A DNA stretch of 45,010 nt from Christensenella sp. UBA2853 (lineage in GTDB: Bacteria > Bacillota > Clostridia > Christensenellales > Aristaeellaceae): contig DEFL01000037.1 of the NCBI GenBank assembly GCA_002350845.1, positions 30,892 through 75,901 on the forward strand, read 5' to 3'. This document shows positions 27,252-34,607 of the stretch, in pieces (position 1 is the stretch's first letter; each line of letters begins with the position of its first letter). Under the pieces are notes generated by a model that searched no databases, was not told the DNA's origin, and saw nothing but the letters and a program-made list of their open reading frames with translations. Both the position numbers and the translations under genes were made by a program.

Positions 27252-28529
27252 ATGAAAAAAGAACCGTGCGACAAACTGTACCGGCTGCATCTGAGACTGC
27301 GGATGGAACTGGACGCGGAGGAAGAAAAGACGCTGAAGAAATATGGGAAAGTGAAAAAAGAGCTTTCCCGCGACCTTGCGGTCCCCTCGGACATCACGCT
27401 GCACGCCCTGCATTTTGCGATTCAGCAGGCCTTCGGATGGAGGAACAGTCATCTGCACCGCTTTACCCTCGATCAACCCTTTACCAGTGACAGGACGGCC
27501 AAACTGACCGGTGACCGGTTGGAACAGTACGGCGCGCTCTGCGGGCGGTATTTCCGCGCCCCGTATTCCATCGATGACGAAAAAACGGCTCAGGATATCT
27601 ACTGGGACGATGACTATAAAGACGACCTCGATCCCAAAGCCTGGATGCGCTCTAAATATACAGGGCCTTATTTCTATGGCGGCTCGATGGAGCATTATCT
27701 GGTTGCGCATTCATGGTATAAGGAATGCGAGAAAAAGAACCCGAACGTACGGGTTCCTCAGAGCTTTCAGGAGTATCTGGCGAACAAAGGAAAACCCACG
27801 GAACCCGCCATCAAGCCGCTGGGTGACCTGACGATCGATGAAGCGCACCGCCTGTTTGAAAGCTCGATCGGTGAGCTTCTGGAACGCCTGCGTTTGGATG
27901 AGGTGCTCGCGACCGATGGCATGATTCCGGCCAAGCTCATCCTTCCCATTACCTCTGCTGAAACGGAAGACAAATACGAGCATCTGCTGCGGGAACACAC
28001 GGCGCTTGTGCAGAAATGCGACGAGGTTGATCGGGCGCGGCGCAAACGCGGGAAGCTGACGAAGCGGGAAAAAGAACTTCTGGAGGAGCCGGATCTTCAT
28101 ATCCGGCGCTGGGAAACGGAGGATGCGCTCGACGAGCTGTTCAAGGAGACAGACGGCCGCGTGGAGCCGCTGACGGATACGCTGTACTATGCCTATGATT
28201 ACGGTGACGGCTGGGAAGTGGCCATCACGTGCATGGATGTGTATACGGTCGAAACGAATGCCTCTGGTGAGCAGACGGTGAAGAATATGCTGGAGTTTCC
28301 GATTTCAGAGAAAGAGCGTGAACAGATCCTCCGTGCGTCCAGAAAACATACCGTCAAATGTCTTGCGGTGGATGGCATCGGCCTGCTCGACGATGTCGGC
28401 GGTGTTTTCGGCTATCTGGAGCTGCTCGAACGGGCCGCACATCCGGATGAGGATGAGGAAGACAAGGTGGAGTGGGCAGAGAGCTGGGGATGGAAATGCC
28501 GCGTTCCCGCAGCGTCCACGCTGATGTAA
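27252..28529 (+). CDS. pRiA4b ORF-3-like protein
   Basis: A 425-residue soluble protein whose two ends match the plasmid pRiA4b ORF-3 / IS1096 TnpR-passenger family. Near residues 47-75 there is TLHALHFAIQQAFGWRNSHLHRFTL, and near 310-330 YYAYDYGDGWEVAITC, the family's YDFGDGWxH-type motif. The C-terminal GLLDDVGGVFGYLELL is the family DCGGxxGYxxLL block. The middle 180 residues are a helical, highly charged insertion not needed for the fold. These proteins are linked to mobile elements in name only; their activity is unknown. A GAGGAG site precedes ATG. No transposase or terminal repeats accompany it. Confidence 0.78.
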   Translation: MKKEPCDKLYRLHLRLRMELDAEEEKTLKKYGKVKKELSRDLAVPSDITLHALHFAIQQAFGWRNSHLHRFTLDQPFTSDRTAKLTGDRLEQYGALCGRYFRAPYSIDDEKTAQDIYWDDDYKDDLDPKAWMRSKYTGPYFYGGSMEHYLVAHSWYKECEKKNPNVRVPQSFQEYLANKGKPTEPAIKPLGDLTIDEAHRLFESSIGELLERLRLDEVLATDGMIPAKLILPITSAETEDKYEHLLREHTALVQKCDEVDRARRKRGKLTKREKELLEEPDLHIRRWETEDALDELFKETDGRVEPLTDTLYYAYDYGDGWEVAITCMDVYTVETNASGEQTVKNMLEFPISEKEREQILRASRKHTVKCLAVDGIGLLDDVGGVFGYLELLERAAHPDEDEEDKVEWAESWGWKCRVPAASTLM

Positions 28530-28583
28530 TCCGCCCTGAGAAACGGGGCGGGAAGACAAAACACTGAGCACCGGAGGTGCAGC

Positions 28584-29141
28584 ATGGAAAATCTCGACAT
28601 TGTGGATGAATCGGGAAGGCCGACCGGGAAAACGGTTGAGCGGGACACAGCCCACCGGGAAGGCATCCTTCACCGGACTGCCCATGTATGGATTGTCCGG
28701 AAGAAACAGAACGGATATGATGTCCTTCTCCAGAAGCGAAGCATGGAAAAAGAATCCTTTCCGGGACTGTATGACACGTCCTCGGCAGGACATATCCCGG
28801 CGGGAGATGAGCCTGTTGAGTCAGCCCTCCGGGAACTCTCGGAAGAACTCGGCGTGCAGGCGTCCCCGGATCAGCTCAGGCAGATCGGCACCTTCCGCAT
28901 TCAGTATGAGAAGGAGTTTCACGGGCATCTCTTCCGGGACAATGAGTTTACAACGGTGTACGTCCTGGAATCCCCCGTTCGCACGGAGGACATGCGTCTT
29001 CAGGAAAGTGAAGTATCGGAAGTGCGCTGGTTTGACCTGGAGGAAGTCTGGGAAGAAATTCACAGGACCCGGGAGCGGTTCTGTGTTCCTGCAGCCGGCC
29101 TGGAAGTGCTGAGAAATGATCTGATAAAGCAGAGCTCCTAA
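28584..29141 (+). CDS. NUDIX hydrolase (IDI-like subfamily)
   Basis: A 185-residue NUDIX-fold protein. The Nudix box is GHIPAGDE followed by RELSEELGV, with Asp replacing Glu at the first acidic position, as is tolerated in the isopentenyl-diphosphate-isomerase-like branch. The preceding HRTAHVWIV and LLQKRSMEKESFPGLYD segments are typical of that branch (DUF4743/YfcD type). It probably hydrolyses a nucleoside diphosphate derivative; the substrate is not predictable. It lacks the extra Cys and length of a true IPP isomerase, so I do not call it idi. A near-perfect GGAGGTG site lies 4 bases before ATG. It lies 50 bases upstream of ald. Confidence 0.88.
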   Translation: MENLDIVDESGRPTGKTVERDTAHREGILHRTAHVWIVRKKQNGYDVLLQKRSMEKESFPGLYDTSSAGHIPAGDEPVESALRELSEELGVQASPDQLRQIGTFRIQYEKEFHGHLFRDNEFTTVYVLESPVRTEDMRLQESEVSEVRWFDLEEVWEEIHRTRERFCVPAAGLEVLRNDLIKQSS

Positions 29142-29191
29142 CCGTGTCAGGAACATCACAGAATGAAAACAGAGGAAGGCGGAGAAAAAAC

Positions 29192-30307
29192 ATGAAAATC
29201 GGATGCGTGAAAGAGATCAAGAACAATGAATTCCGTGTGGGACTGACCCCGGACAATGTCCGGGCCTATGTCGCTGCGGGACATCATGTGTATATGGAAA
29301 AGGGGGCCGGGGTCGGCTCCGGATTTACGGACAATGAGTATGTGAATGCGGGTGCCTCCCTGATCGACAATGCCGCGGATGTCTGGCACCTTTCGGACAT
29401 GATGGTCAAGGTCAAAGAGCCGCTGCCCTGCGAATATCCGCTGTTCCATGACGGCCTGATCCTCTACACCTATCTGCACCTTGCAGCGGATCCCGAACAG
29501 CTGGAAGCGCTGCTCAGGGGCAAAGTCAAGGCGGTTGCCTATGAGACCATTCAGGAAAAAGACGGTTCGCTGCCCTGTCTGGCACCCATGTCCCAGATCG
29601 CCGGACGTCTGTCCATTCAGGAAGGCGCCAAGTATCTGGAAAAACGCTTTGGCGGGGAAGGCATTCTGCTCGCCGGCGTGCCCGGCACCCCGAAGGCGAA
29701 TGTCGTGATCCTCGGCGGCGGCACCGTGGGTATGAACTCCTGCAAGATTGCCGTCGGCATGGGCGCGAACGTCACGATTCTCGACATCAACCTCAAGCGC
29801 CTGGAAGAACTGGACAACATGTTCGGCGCGCATATCCAGACACTGGTGTCCAGCGACAGCAATATTGAGCGTGTCCTGAAGGACGCAGACCTGGTCATTG
29901 GCTCTGTCCTCATCCCCGGCGGCTCCACGCCCAAGCTCTTCAAGAGAAAGTATCTGTCGGAAATGAAGGACGGCGCGGTGTTTGTGGATGTCGCCATCGA
30001 CCAGGGCGGCTGCGGCGAGAGCAGCCGTGTGACCACGCATGACGACCCGGTCTACATTGAGGAAGGCGTGGTGCACTACTGCGTGGGCAACATGCCCGGC
30101 GCTGTGCCGCGCACGAGCACGATTGCTCTGACCAATGCGACCTTCCGCTACGGTCTGCAGATCGCCTCGGAAGGTCTGGAAGAGGCCTGCCGGAACCATG
30201 AAGCCATCGCCAAGGGCGTCAACTGCTACATGGGTAAGCTGACCAACCAGAATGTGGCATCCGCGCATGACATGGAGTATACTGACTTGAACAGCCTGAT
30301 CGGGTAA
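29192..30307 (+). CDS. ald: Alanine dehydrogenase
   Basis: A 371-residue NAD-dependent L-alanine dehydrogenase (alanine + NAD+ + H2O to pyruvate + NH4+ + NADH), cytosolic. All reference active-site residues of the family fall at the expected numbers: R15 (EFRVGLTP), K75 (MVKVKEP), H96 (YLHLAAD) and D270 (VDVAIDQGG). The NAD-binding GGGTVG is at 175-180 with DIN at its acidic end. NMPGAVPRTST is the usual C-terminal block. I chose ATG at 29192, which has GGAG about 8 bases upstream; the frame is open to 29144. It links amino-acid catabolism with pyruvate supply. It is probably part of the + strand run, although a private promoter cannot be excluded. Confidence 0.95.
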   Translation: MKIGCVKEIKNNEFRVGLTPDNVRAYVAAGHHVYMEKGAGVGSGFTDNEYVNAGASLIDNAADVWHLSDMMVKVKEPLPCEYPLFHDGLILYTYLHLAADPEQLEALLRGKVKAVAYETIQEKDGSLPCLAPMSQIAGRLSIQEGAKYLEKRFGGEGILLAGVPGTPKANVVILGGGTVGMNSCKIAVGMGANVTILDINLKRLEELDNMFGAHIQTLVSSDSNIERVLKDADLVIGSVLIPGGSTPKLFKRKYLSEMKDGAVFVDVAIDQGGCGESSRVTTHDDPVYIEEGVVHYCVGNMPGAVPRTSTIALTNATFRYGLQIASEGLEEACRNHEAIAKGVNCYMGKLTNQNVASAHDMEYTDLNSLIG

Positions 30308-30346
30308 CGAACGGCACAGCAGGCCATCTAGGAAGGGATCAATGGT

Positions 30347-30916
30347 ATGAATGTAAAGGAAACGGCCAAAGTATGGGGAATAAAACCGTACAAGGTGCTT
30401 CAGTATATCCGGGACGGTCTGGTGCCGACGGCCGAATTGGTGAACGCAGCGAAAGAAGATTATGAGATTCCGGATGGAACACCCCGGCCGCCCTGTTTTC
30501 GCGGCCCGGCGGTGACTATGCTGGAAAACATTGATGCCATCCGGGACGAAGGCGCGAATCCCTACGTCCGTGGGTTCAGTTACCCGGAAGTGGTGGAATG
30601 CTATTCGTTCTTCCTGGACTGCGGCTTCATAGCCGGCTTTGAGGAACCGGATTTTCAGGGACTGGATACGAAAGGGCAGAGGAAGGCATTGAATGCTGCG
30701 CTGAAGTGCTGCAGCATCACCCGGAGAGGGCGTGCTTTCCTTGCCGGGAAACAGGAAGCGGAGAAAGAAAAGCCGAAAAAACGGAAACCGGCAGAACAGG
30801 ACCTGGAAGGAAAACTGAATGTGAAAGTGGGACCAGCCGAATTCGGTGCAGAATTCAAAAACAGGAAAGCGTATTCGGGGACGAAGACTGAAGCACCTTC
30901 GGATCCTGAAGAATAA
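30347..30916 (+). CDS. Putative HTH-containing protein of unknown function
   Basis: A 189-residue protein that I cannot assign. The first 30 residues (MNVKETAKVWGIKPYKVLQY then IRDGLVPTAEL) look like a MerR/excisionase-type helix-turn-helix: a VKETAKxWGI recognition segment followed by an IRDGLVP wing. Residues 40-130 form a compact domain with two adjacent Cys at about 122-123 in KCCSITRRGRAFLAGK. The last 55 residues are highly charged, Lys/Glu-rich and probably disordered. It could be a small transcription factor or a DNA-associated accessory protein. It is the last gene of the + strand run, 39 bases after ald, and is followed at once by a bidirectional terminator. Confidence 0.6.
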   Translation: MNVKETAKVWGIKPYKVLQYIRDGLVPTAELVNAAKEDYEIPDGTPRPPCFRGPAVTMLENIDAIRDEGANPYVRGFSYPEVVECYSFFLDCGFIAGFEEPDFQGLDTKGQRKALNAALKCCSITRRGRAFLAGKQEAEKEKPKKRKPAEQDLEGKLNVKVGPAEFGAEFKNRKAYSGTKTEAPSDPEE

Positions 30917-30947
30917 CCCCGCTTCACCATGAAATGCAGAGACCAAC

Positions 30948-30989
30948 AAAATAGCACGCCTGCTTGATGTTTTGCAGGCGTGCTATTTT
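30948..30989. terminator. Bidirectional intrinsic terminator
   Basis: A perfect 16-bp stem (30948-30963 with 30974-30989) with a 10-base loop has A residues on the left and T residues on the right, so it can end transcription in both directions. It sits between the convergent genes ending at 30916 and 30999. Confidence 0.93.
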
Positions 30990-30998
30990 CGTCACGCA

Positions 30999-31898
30999 TT
31001 ACACGTCGTAGGTTTTGTCAATGGCCTTCAGTTCACGGAATGTGTCGATCTCGACAATATCTTCATCGCTGCAGGCATGGACTTCCACGGTATAGTTGGA
31101 TTTTGCATAGACCAGCGGGACCTGCTCCCAATAGCGTTCCTTGCCGCCGGGGGAAGCGTAGACCGTGGCAATATCCTGGGACAGCTTATGGCCGTCAGCA
31201 TCATTCCAGTAGGAGATGCCCACCATCTGCCAGATATCGTCGCCTTCGCCGCCAACCTTTTCCTCCTGGATGATGCCTTCCTTGACCCGGAAGCACCAGT
31301 CATCCGTGCGCTGCTTGGGGATGGCCAGGAAATCGGAGGTGTAGTGATACTTGCGGATGATGGAGGGATTGGAAATGACCAGGTCGGCCTCAAACACATA
31401 GGCGTTGGAGAGCATGTAGCGGGCGACCAGCGCAGAGCTGATATTGTTTGCTTCGTTATAGAGCGGATTTTCAAGGAAACGGATCATGGGATATTTGTAC
31501 AGCAGCTGATCAAACTGTTCGGCGAGATAGCCGCGGACAATATAGATCTCGTTGATCCCGGCGGCCAGACAGGCATCGAGCAGGGTGTCAATGATGCGCA
31601 CGCCATGGACACGCACCAGGGGCTTGGGCGTGTTGAACGTGATGGGCACCAGACGGCTGCCGAAACCGGCTGCGATGAAGATGGCCCGCTTGGCGCGGTA
31701 GGGTTCGAGCGCAGCAATGCCGGCGTTGGTGATTTTGCCGTCCGCGACATACTTGAGTTCGCACAGTTCCTTCATCACGCGGTTGATGGTGCCGAGCGAG
31801 TGCCCTGTGCTCTTTTCCAGGGCGCGCTGGGTCTGGAGGCTGGGGGATGTGGCCAGAACTTCCAGAAGATCAAACTGTTTTCTTGTCAGCTGTTTCAT
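30999..31898 (-). CDS. Winged-helix / LicC-type nucleotidyltransferase fusion
   Basis: A 299-residue two-domain protein. Residues 1-70 are a winged helix of MarR-like type (TRKQFDLLEVL, GTINRVMKELCELKYV, then ITNAGIAAL). From residue 71 it is a sugar- or choline-phosphate nucleotidyltransferase: AIFIAAGFGSRLVPITFNTP then KPL is the activated-nucleotide signature, with ENPLYNEANNISSALVAR and FEADLVI following as in LicC-type CTP:phosphocholine cytidylyltransferases. It may make a CDP-activated headgroup for decorating surface polymers. The other lic genes (kinase, transporter, LicD transferase) are not in this window. The fused HTH suggests either DNA binding tied to substrate state or a structural role. 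An AAAGGA site precedes ATG. Promoter, palindrome and a long leader lie upstream. Confidence 0.82.
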   Translation of the reverse strand: MKQLTRKQFDLLEVLATSPSLQTQRALEKSTGHSLGTINRVMKELCELKYVADGKITNAGIAALEPYRAKRAIFIAAGFGSRLVPITFNTPKPLVRVHGVRIIDTLLDACLAAGINEIYIVRGYLAEQFDQLLYKYPMIRFLENPLYNEANNISSALVARYMLSNAYVFEADLVISNPSIIRKYHYTSDFLAIPKQRTDDWCFRVKEGIIQEEKVGGEGDDIWQMVGISYWNDADGHKLSQDIATVYASPGGKERYWEQVPLVYAKSNYTVEVHACSDEDIVEIDTFRELKAIDKTYDV

Positions 31899-32131
31899 AA
31901 TGATCCTTTCTATCTGAAACTGCAGGGGAAGAGGGAATTCAGGAAATGGATCTCCGCTTTCCGGGCAGGTCTGGTTTCAATGTTCATATACGGAAGACAT
32001 GGAACAGAAGGAATGTCCTGCTTCATGCACGGAAGGCATCTGCATGCGGGATGCAGACGTCAGATCCGGATAAGGGAACGTATGGGGAACACAGTGGGTG
32101 TTCGTTGTTGAGGATAAAACCGGTATTCGAA
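31899..32131 (-). other. Long 5' leader of the nucleotidyltransferase gene
   Basis: If the promoter at 32165-32193 is used, the leader is about 260 bases. It holds a 7-bp hairpin (TCTGCAT 32039-32045 with ATGCAGA 32051-32057). I see no gene in it and no riboswitch class that I recognise. Confidence 0.4.
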
Positions 32132-32147
32132 AGACGAACGTTCGTCT
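32132..32147. promoter_or_regulatory. 16-bp perfect palindrome, putative operator
   Basis: AGACGAACGTTCGTCT is a perfect 16-bp palindrome centred about 25 bases downstream of the -10 box, so it covers roughly +11 to +26 of the transcript. It could be an operator for a dimeric repressor or, in RNA, a short hairpin. It lacks the four-base gap of a Gram-positive LexA box. Confidence 0.5.
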
Positions 32148-32164
32148 CTTCAGCTCTTGAGTGT

Positions 32165-32193
32165 ATCATAAAGGGAAATTGCATTTTCGTCAA
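32165..32193 (-). promoter_or_regulatory. Sigma-70-type promoter of the nucleotidyltransferase gene
   Basis: On the minus strand TTGACG (32188-32193) and TATGAT (32165-32170) are each one base from consensus and exactly 17 bases apart. It is one of the best promoters in the window. Confidence 0.7.
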
Positions 32194-32282
32194 TCCAAAG
32201 TTCGCCGAAAAATGTATAAAAGTACATGTCTTTTTCAGCAGAATTGCGCGAGTTTTCGGCAAAAGTCGTCAGGTCCGGATTT

Positions 32283-32951
32283 TCATGGTGCCTGCCTCTG
32301 CTCCTGCTTCCAAAGGAGGCCAGTGAGGACCAGTCCTGAAAGAGCGGTCACCGCGCAGCCCCAGAGCGGCATGGGCGGAAGGAAACTGACGGCGTTGAGC
32401 AGCACGTGCAGAAGGATGGGAAAAAGCAGGGACGAGGAGGTTTCCAGGAGGAGAACCGCCAGGATGCCGAAGACAAACGCGGCGATCGGGCTGCCCGTAT
32501 CCAGATGACCGGCGGCAAAGAGCAGACTGGAGAGGAAAAGGGCACACCACGCGGGCATCCCGCTTTTGAGTATCAGATACCCCTCCGCGCGGAACAGCCA
32601 TTCCTCAAGGAGCGGGGAGATGAGCACCAGATCCAGCATCATCGGAAACGCGGGGAGCGGCTGCGCGGATGCATCGGCCGGGAGCAAAGCCCGGAGCAGC
32701 TGGAGCATCCCGAAACTGAGCAGGGAAAGCGCGAAGGACAAAGGCAGCCTTGCGCTTTTGCCTGGCATCAGGGATGCTCTTTTCCGCCTGAAGCGGGTCA
32801 CCATGGGAATGCACCACACAAGATCCAGAAGAAGTGCCGCGATTCCATGGATGGAACCGTCCGGAAGCAGCTGACCGATAAGAAAACGGCTGAGGGTAAA
32901 GAGCACGGCCAGCGCAAGGGGCAGAAGGGGCAAGGCTTTCGGATGATCCAA
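32283..32951 (-). CDS. CPBP-family intramembrane metalloprotease
   Basis: A 222-residue polytopic membrane protein of the CPBP/CAAX-protease (Abi) family. The three catalytic motifs are present: LLEEWLFR (E116, E117, R121), FAAGH (H149) and LHVLLN (H182, N186). Six or seven hydrophobic helices surround them. Bacterial members process peptides or protect against bacteriocins; the substrate here is unknown. The start is TTG at 32951 with AAAGGGG 10 bases upstream. A perfect -10 hexamer TATAAT lies on the minus strand at 33023-33028 without a good -35 box. No terminator is visible between this gene and the leader of the next. Confidence 0.88.
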   Translation of the reverse strand: MDHPKALPLLPLALAVLFTLSRFLIGQLLPDGSIHGIAALLLDLVWCIPMVTRFRRKRASLMPGKSARLPLSFALSLLSFGMLQLLRALLPADASAQPLPAFPMMLDLVLISPLLEEWLFRAEGYLILKSGMPAWCALFLSSLLFAAGHLDTGSPIAAFVFGILAVLLLETSSSLLFPILLHVLLNAVSFLPPMPLWGCAVTALSGLVLTGLLWKQEQRQAP

Positions 32952-33210
32952 TGCGATTCAGCCCCTTTCCCGGTCGTTTGGGCTCCGGCAGGAATGGAAA
33001 CCTTCCGGAACACACGGGTCATATTATACACCATTTTGGCGGGGAAACATGCGTTTTCGGCGCTAAGAACAGGACAAATTTGTATTATTTTGGTGAAAGA
33101 GGAGAAAACAGAGGACGATCAGAGCGCGTCATGCTTTCCTGTTCGGGTTTGCGCGGCGAGTGCAGGGAAAAGGCCTGTTTTCCCCGTTTAAAGCGTGATT
33201 TGCGCACAGA
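32952..33210. other. Intergenic region
   Basis: It contains a minus-strand TATAAT at 33023-33028, probably the -10 box of the CPBP gene, and a short ACAAATTTGT palindrome near 33074. I see no gene. Confidence 0.5.
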
Positions 33211-33238
33211 AAAATGGACGCTCGGATGCGTCCATTTT
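33206..33238 (-). terminator. Terminator of the minus-strand VOC gene
   Basis: A perfect 11-bp stem (33211-33221 with 33228-33238) has a TCGGAT loop. Its A-rich left arm gives a TTTTT end on the minus strand. It lies 35 bases past the VOC stop codon, and could act weakly on the + strand too. Confidence 0.85.
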
Positions 33239-33272
33239 GTTTTCATTGGATTTCTTTGCCTGTGCCTTTGGA

Positions 33273-33746
33273 TCAGTCCTTTTTCGGATAGCTCTCCAGC
33301 GTTTCCACGAAGCACTTCAGCTGCTCATTGGCGTCAAAGTAGGCATACTCTCCGCCGCCGTCGCCGTATTTGCCGCGCTGGATGCACTTGGGACCGAAGT
33401 TCTCCAGGGCCAGCACCTTTTTCTCGGTGTTGCTGACCTGGAAAGCCAGGTGATGCATGCCCTCACCGTGGGTGTCCAGGAATTCCTTCCAGACACTGGG
33501 CTTGTCATTAGGCTCAATGAGTTCGATCTGGATATGCGGACCCACATCGAAAAAGGCCATCTTGCAGTTGGCTTCGGGGGCAGGCTGGCCATAGACGGTG
33601 GTGCCGGTGACGGAGAATTCGCCGCCGTCGCAGGTCGGGGGAACGGGTACGCCGAGGAACTCGGCAAAGGTGCGCTTGGTGGTTTCCACATCTTTCACGA
33701 TGAATCCCACCTGGGCGAGGGTGCAGGTGTCAAGGATACCGGCCAT
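33273..33746 (-). CDS. VOC (glyoxalase-fold) protein
   Basis: A 157-residue vicinal-oxygen-chelate protein with two beta-alpha-beta-beta-beta units. The first begins AQVGFIVKDVETTKRTFAEF and ends with HIQIELIEP; the second starts at GMHHLAFQV and ends KCFVETLE. Metal-ligand candidates are Q/H in the first strand, E in QIELIEP, H in HHLAF and E in CFVETLE. The arrangement resembles methylmalonyl-CoA epimerase-like members, but the substrate cannot be inferred. ATG at 33746 is 9 bases after AGGAGG. It is transcribed away from a second VOC gene at 34062. Confidence 0.85.
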   Translation of the reverse strand: MAGILDTCTLAQVGFIVKDVETTKRTFAEFLGVPVPPTCDGGEFSVTGTTVYGQPAPEANCKMAFFDVGPHIQIELIEPNDKPSVWKEFLDTHGEGMHHLAFQVSNTEKKVLALENFGPKCIQRGKYGDGGGEYAYFDANEQLKCFVETLESYPKKD

Positions 33747-33844
33747 ACAAAAGAACCTCCTGAAATAAAACTTGGACTGCCTGCCGGGCACTTTGGCCGC
33801 GGCGGCAGGCGCCTAAAAGAGAAACGTGTTTTATGCTGAGGAAA

Positions 33845-33873
33845 ATTATACAGACAGACCCTGCGTGCGTAAA
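33845..33873 (-). promoter_or_regulatory. Promoter of the minus-strand VOC gene
   Basis: On the minus strand TTTACG (33868-33873) is 17 bases from a perfect TATAAT (33845-33850). The leader carries an 8-bp inverted repeat, GCCTGCCG/CGGCAGGC (33779-33786, 33803-33810). Confidence 0.6.
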
Positions 33874-33987
33874 GCGTCATGAAAGGAAAAAGAAGAGACC
33901 GGGGAAAGCCTGTGGCACCTGGCGTTTCAGGGCGCGCAGGCCGAAAGGACCGCATAAAGAAATTTGAGAAACGCGGCTGTCTGACCG

Positions 33988-34016
33988 TTGAAAACGGGCA
34001 TGCTCTCTTCTATAAT
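33988..34016 (+). promoter_or_regulatory. Promoter of the plus-strand VOC gene
   Basis: TTGAAA (33988-33993) and a perfect TATAAT (34011-34016) are separated by 17 bases. It is the best promoter match in the window. Confidence 0.75.
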
Positions 34017-34061
34017 CCAATCTAACGCATATCAAAACTGAACAGATCAGGAGGCAGTCAG

Positions 34062-34508
34062 ATGGTCAGCAAAGATGGATTCATCCAGATCAATATTGTG
34101 GTCAAAGACATTGAGACAGCGGCCAGGAAATGGGGAGAACTCCTTGGCATTCCCACCCCGAAAATCCGGCTCAACCATCTCGAAGGCGGGGAAAACTATA
34201 CCTACCGCGGAGAGCCGGTTTCCTGCGACCTGCTGGTGGCGGATATTCCCATGAACGGGTTTGTCATTGAACTCCACCAGCCCATTGGCGGCCCGAGCTC
34301 CTTCCAGGAATTCCTCGACAGGCATGGGAACGGTGTCCACCACATCGGGTTTGAAGTGGGGGATCGGCGGGATGATGTCATTGAGCAGCTCTCCGAGGCC
34401 GGGTATGACACGGGAAGAACCCTCGGCATCTATCCCGGGAGCAGCTGGACGATTGTGGACAGCGAGGACACGCTCGGCGTCAACCTGAACATCAAGCCCA
34501 GGCGCTGA
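34062..34508 (+). CDS. VOC (glyoxalase-fold) protein, second gene
   Basis: A 148-residue VOC protein divergent from the one at 33273. It opens with FIQINIVVKDIETAARKW and carries NGFVIELHQP, FLDRHGNGVHHIGFEV and NLNIKPRR. The EFLDRHGNGVHHIGF block closely parallels EFLDTHGEGMHHLAF of its neighbour, so the pair are probably paralogues that formed by inverted duplication or were kept together for related reactions. The spacing suits methylmalonyl-CoA epimerase-like or glyoxalase-like chemistry; the substrate is unknown. AGGAGG lies 7 bases before ATG. An 8-bp hairpin (GTCTGAAA/TTTCAGAC, 34509-34528) starts right after the stop codon but has no T tract. Confidence 0.85.
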   Translation: MVSKDGFIQINIVVKDIETAARKWGELLGIPTPKIRLNHLEGGENYTYRGEPVSCDLLVADIPMNGFVIELHQPIGGPSSFQEFLDRHGNGVHHIGFEVGDRRDDVIEQLSEAGYDTGRTLGIYPGSSWTIVDSEDTLGVNLNIKPRR

Positions 34509-34556
34509 GTCTGAAAACTCTTTCAGACGGTGGGAAGTTCGTACGCACCCTGATGG

Positions 34557-34591
34557 AAAAAACAGCGGCCCGAACGGATTCGGACCGCTGT
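34557..34591 (-). terminator. Terminator of the GH3 gene
   Basis: A 13-bp stem with one mismatch (34562-34574 with 34579-34591) has a CGGA loop and, on the minus strand, a run of five T (complement of 34557-34561). It lies 16 bases after the GH3 stop codon. Confidence 0.85.
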
Positions 34592-34607
34592 CTGTCATTT
34601 GTGCTGA

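Noticed and set aside
27252..28529. Insertion sequence or transposon passenger
   Set aside because: Only the protein-family name suggests mobility; there is no transposase, terminal inverted repeat or target duplication that I can see.
29156..30949. A 597-codon open frame on the minus strand opposite ald and the HTH gene
   Set aside because: ald has all catalytic residues in place on the plus strand, so the opposite frame is a shadow; it also runs through the bidirectional terminator region.
30972..32111. A 379-codon plus-strand open frame opposite the nucleotidyltransferase
   Set aside because: The minus strand carries the nucleotidyltransferase signature, a ribosome site and a promoter; the plus frame has none of these.
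32132..32147. LexA/SOS box at the palindrome
   Set aside because: The Gram-positive LexA box has GAAC and GTTC separated by four bases; here the two halves abut, so it is a different kind of palindrome.
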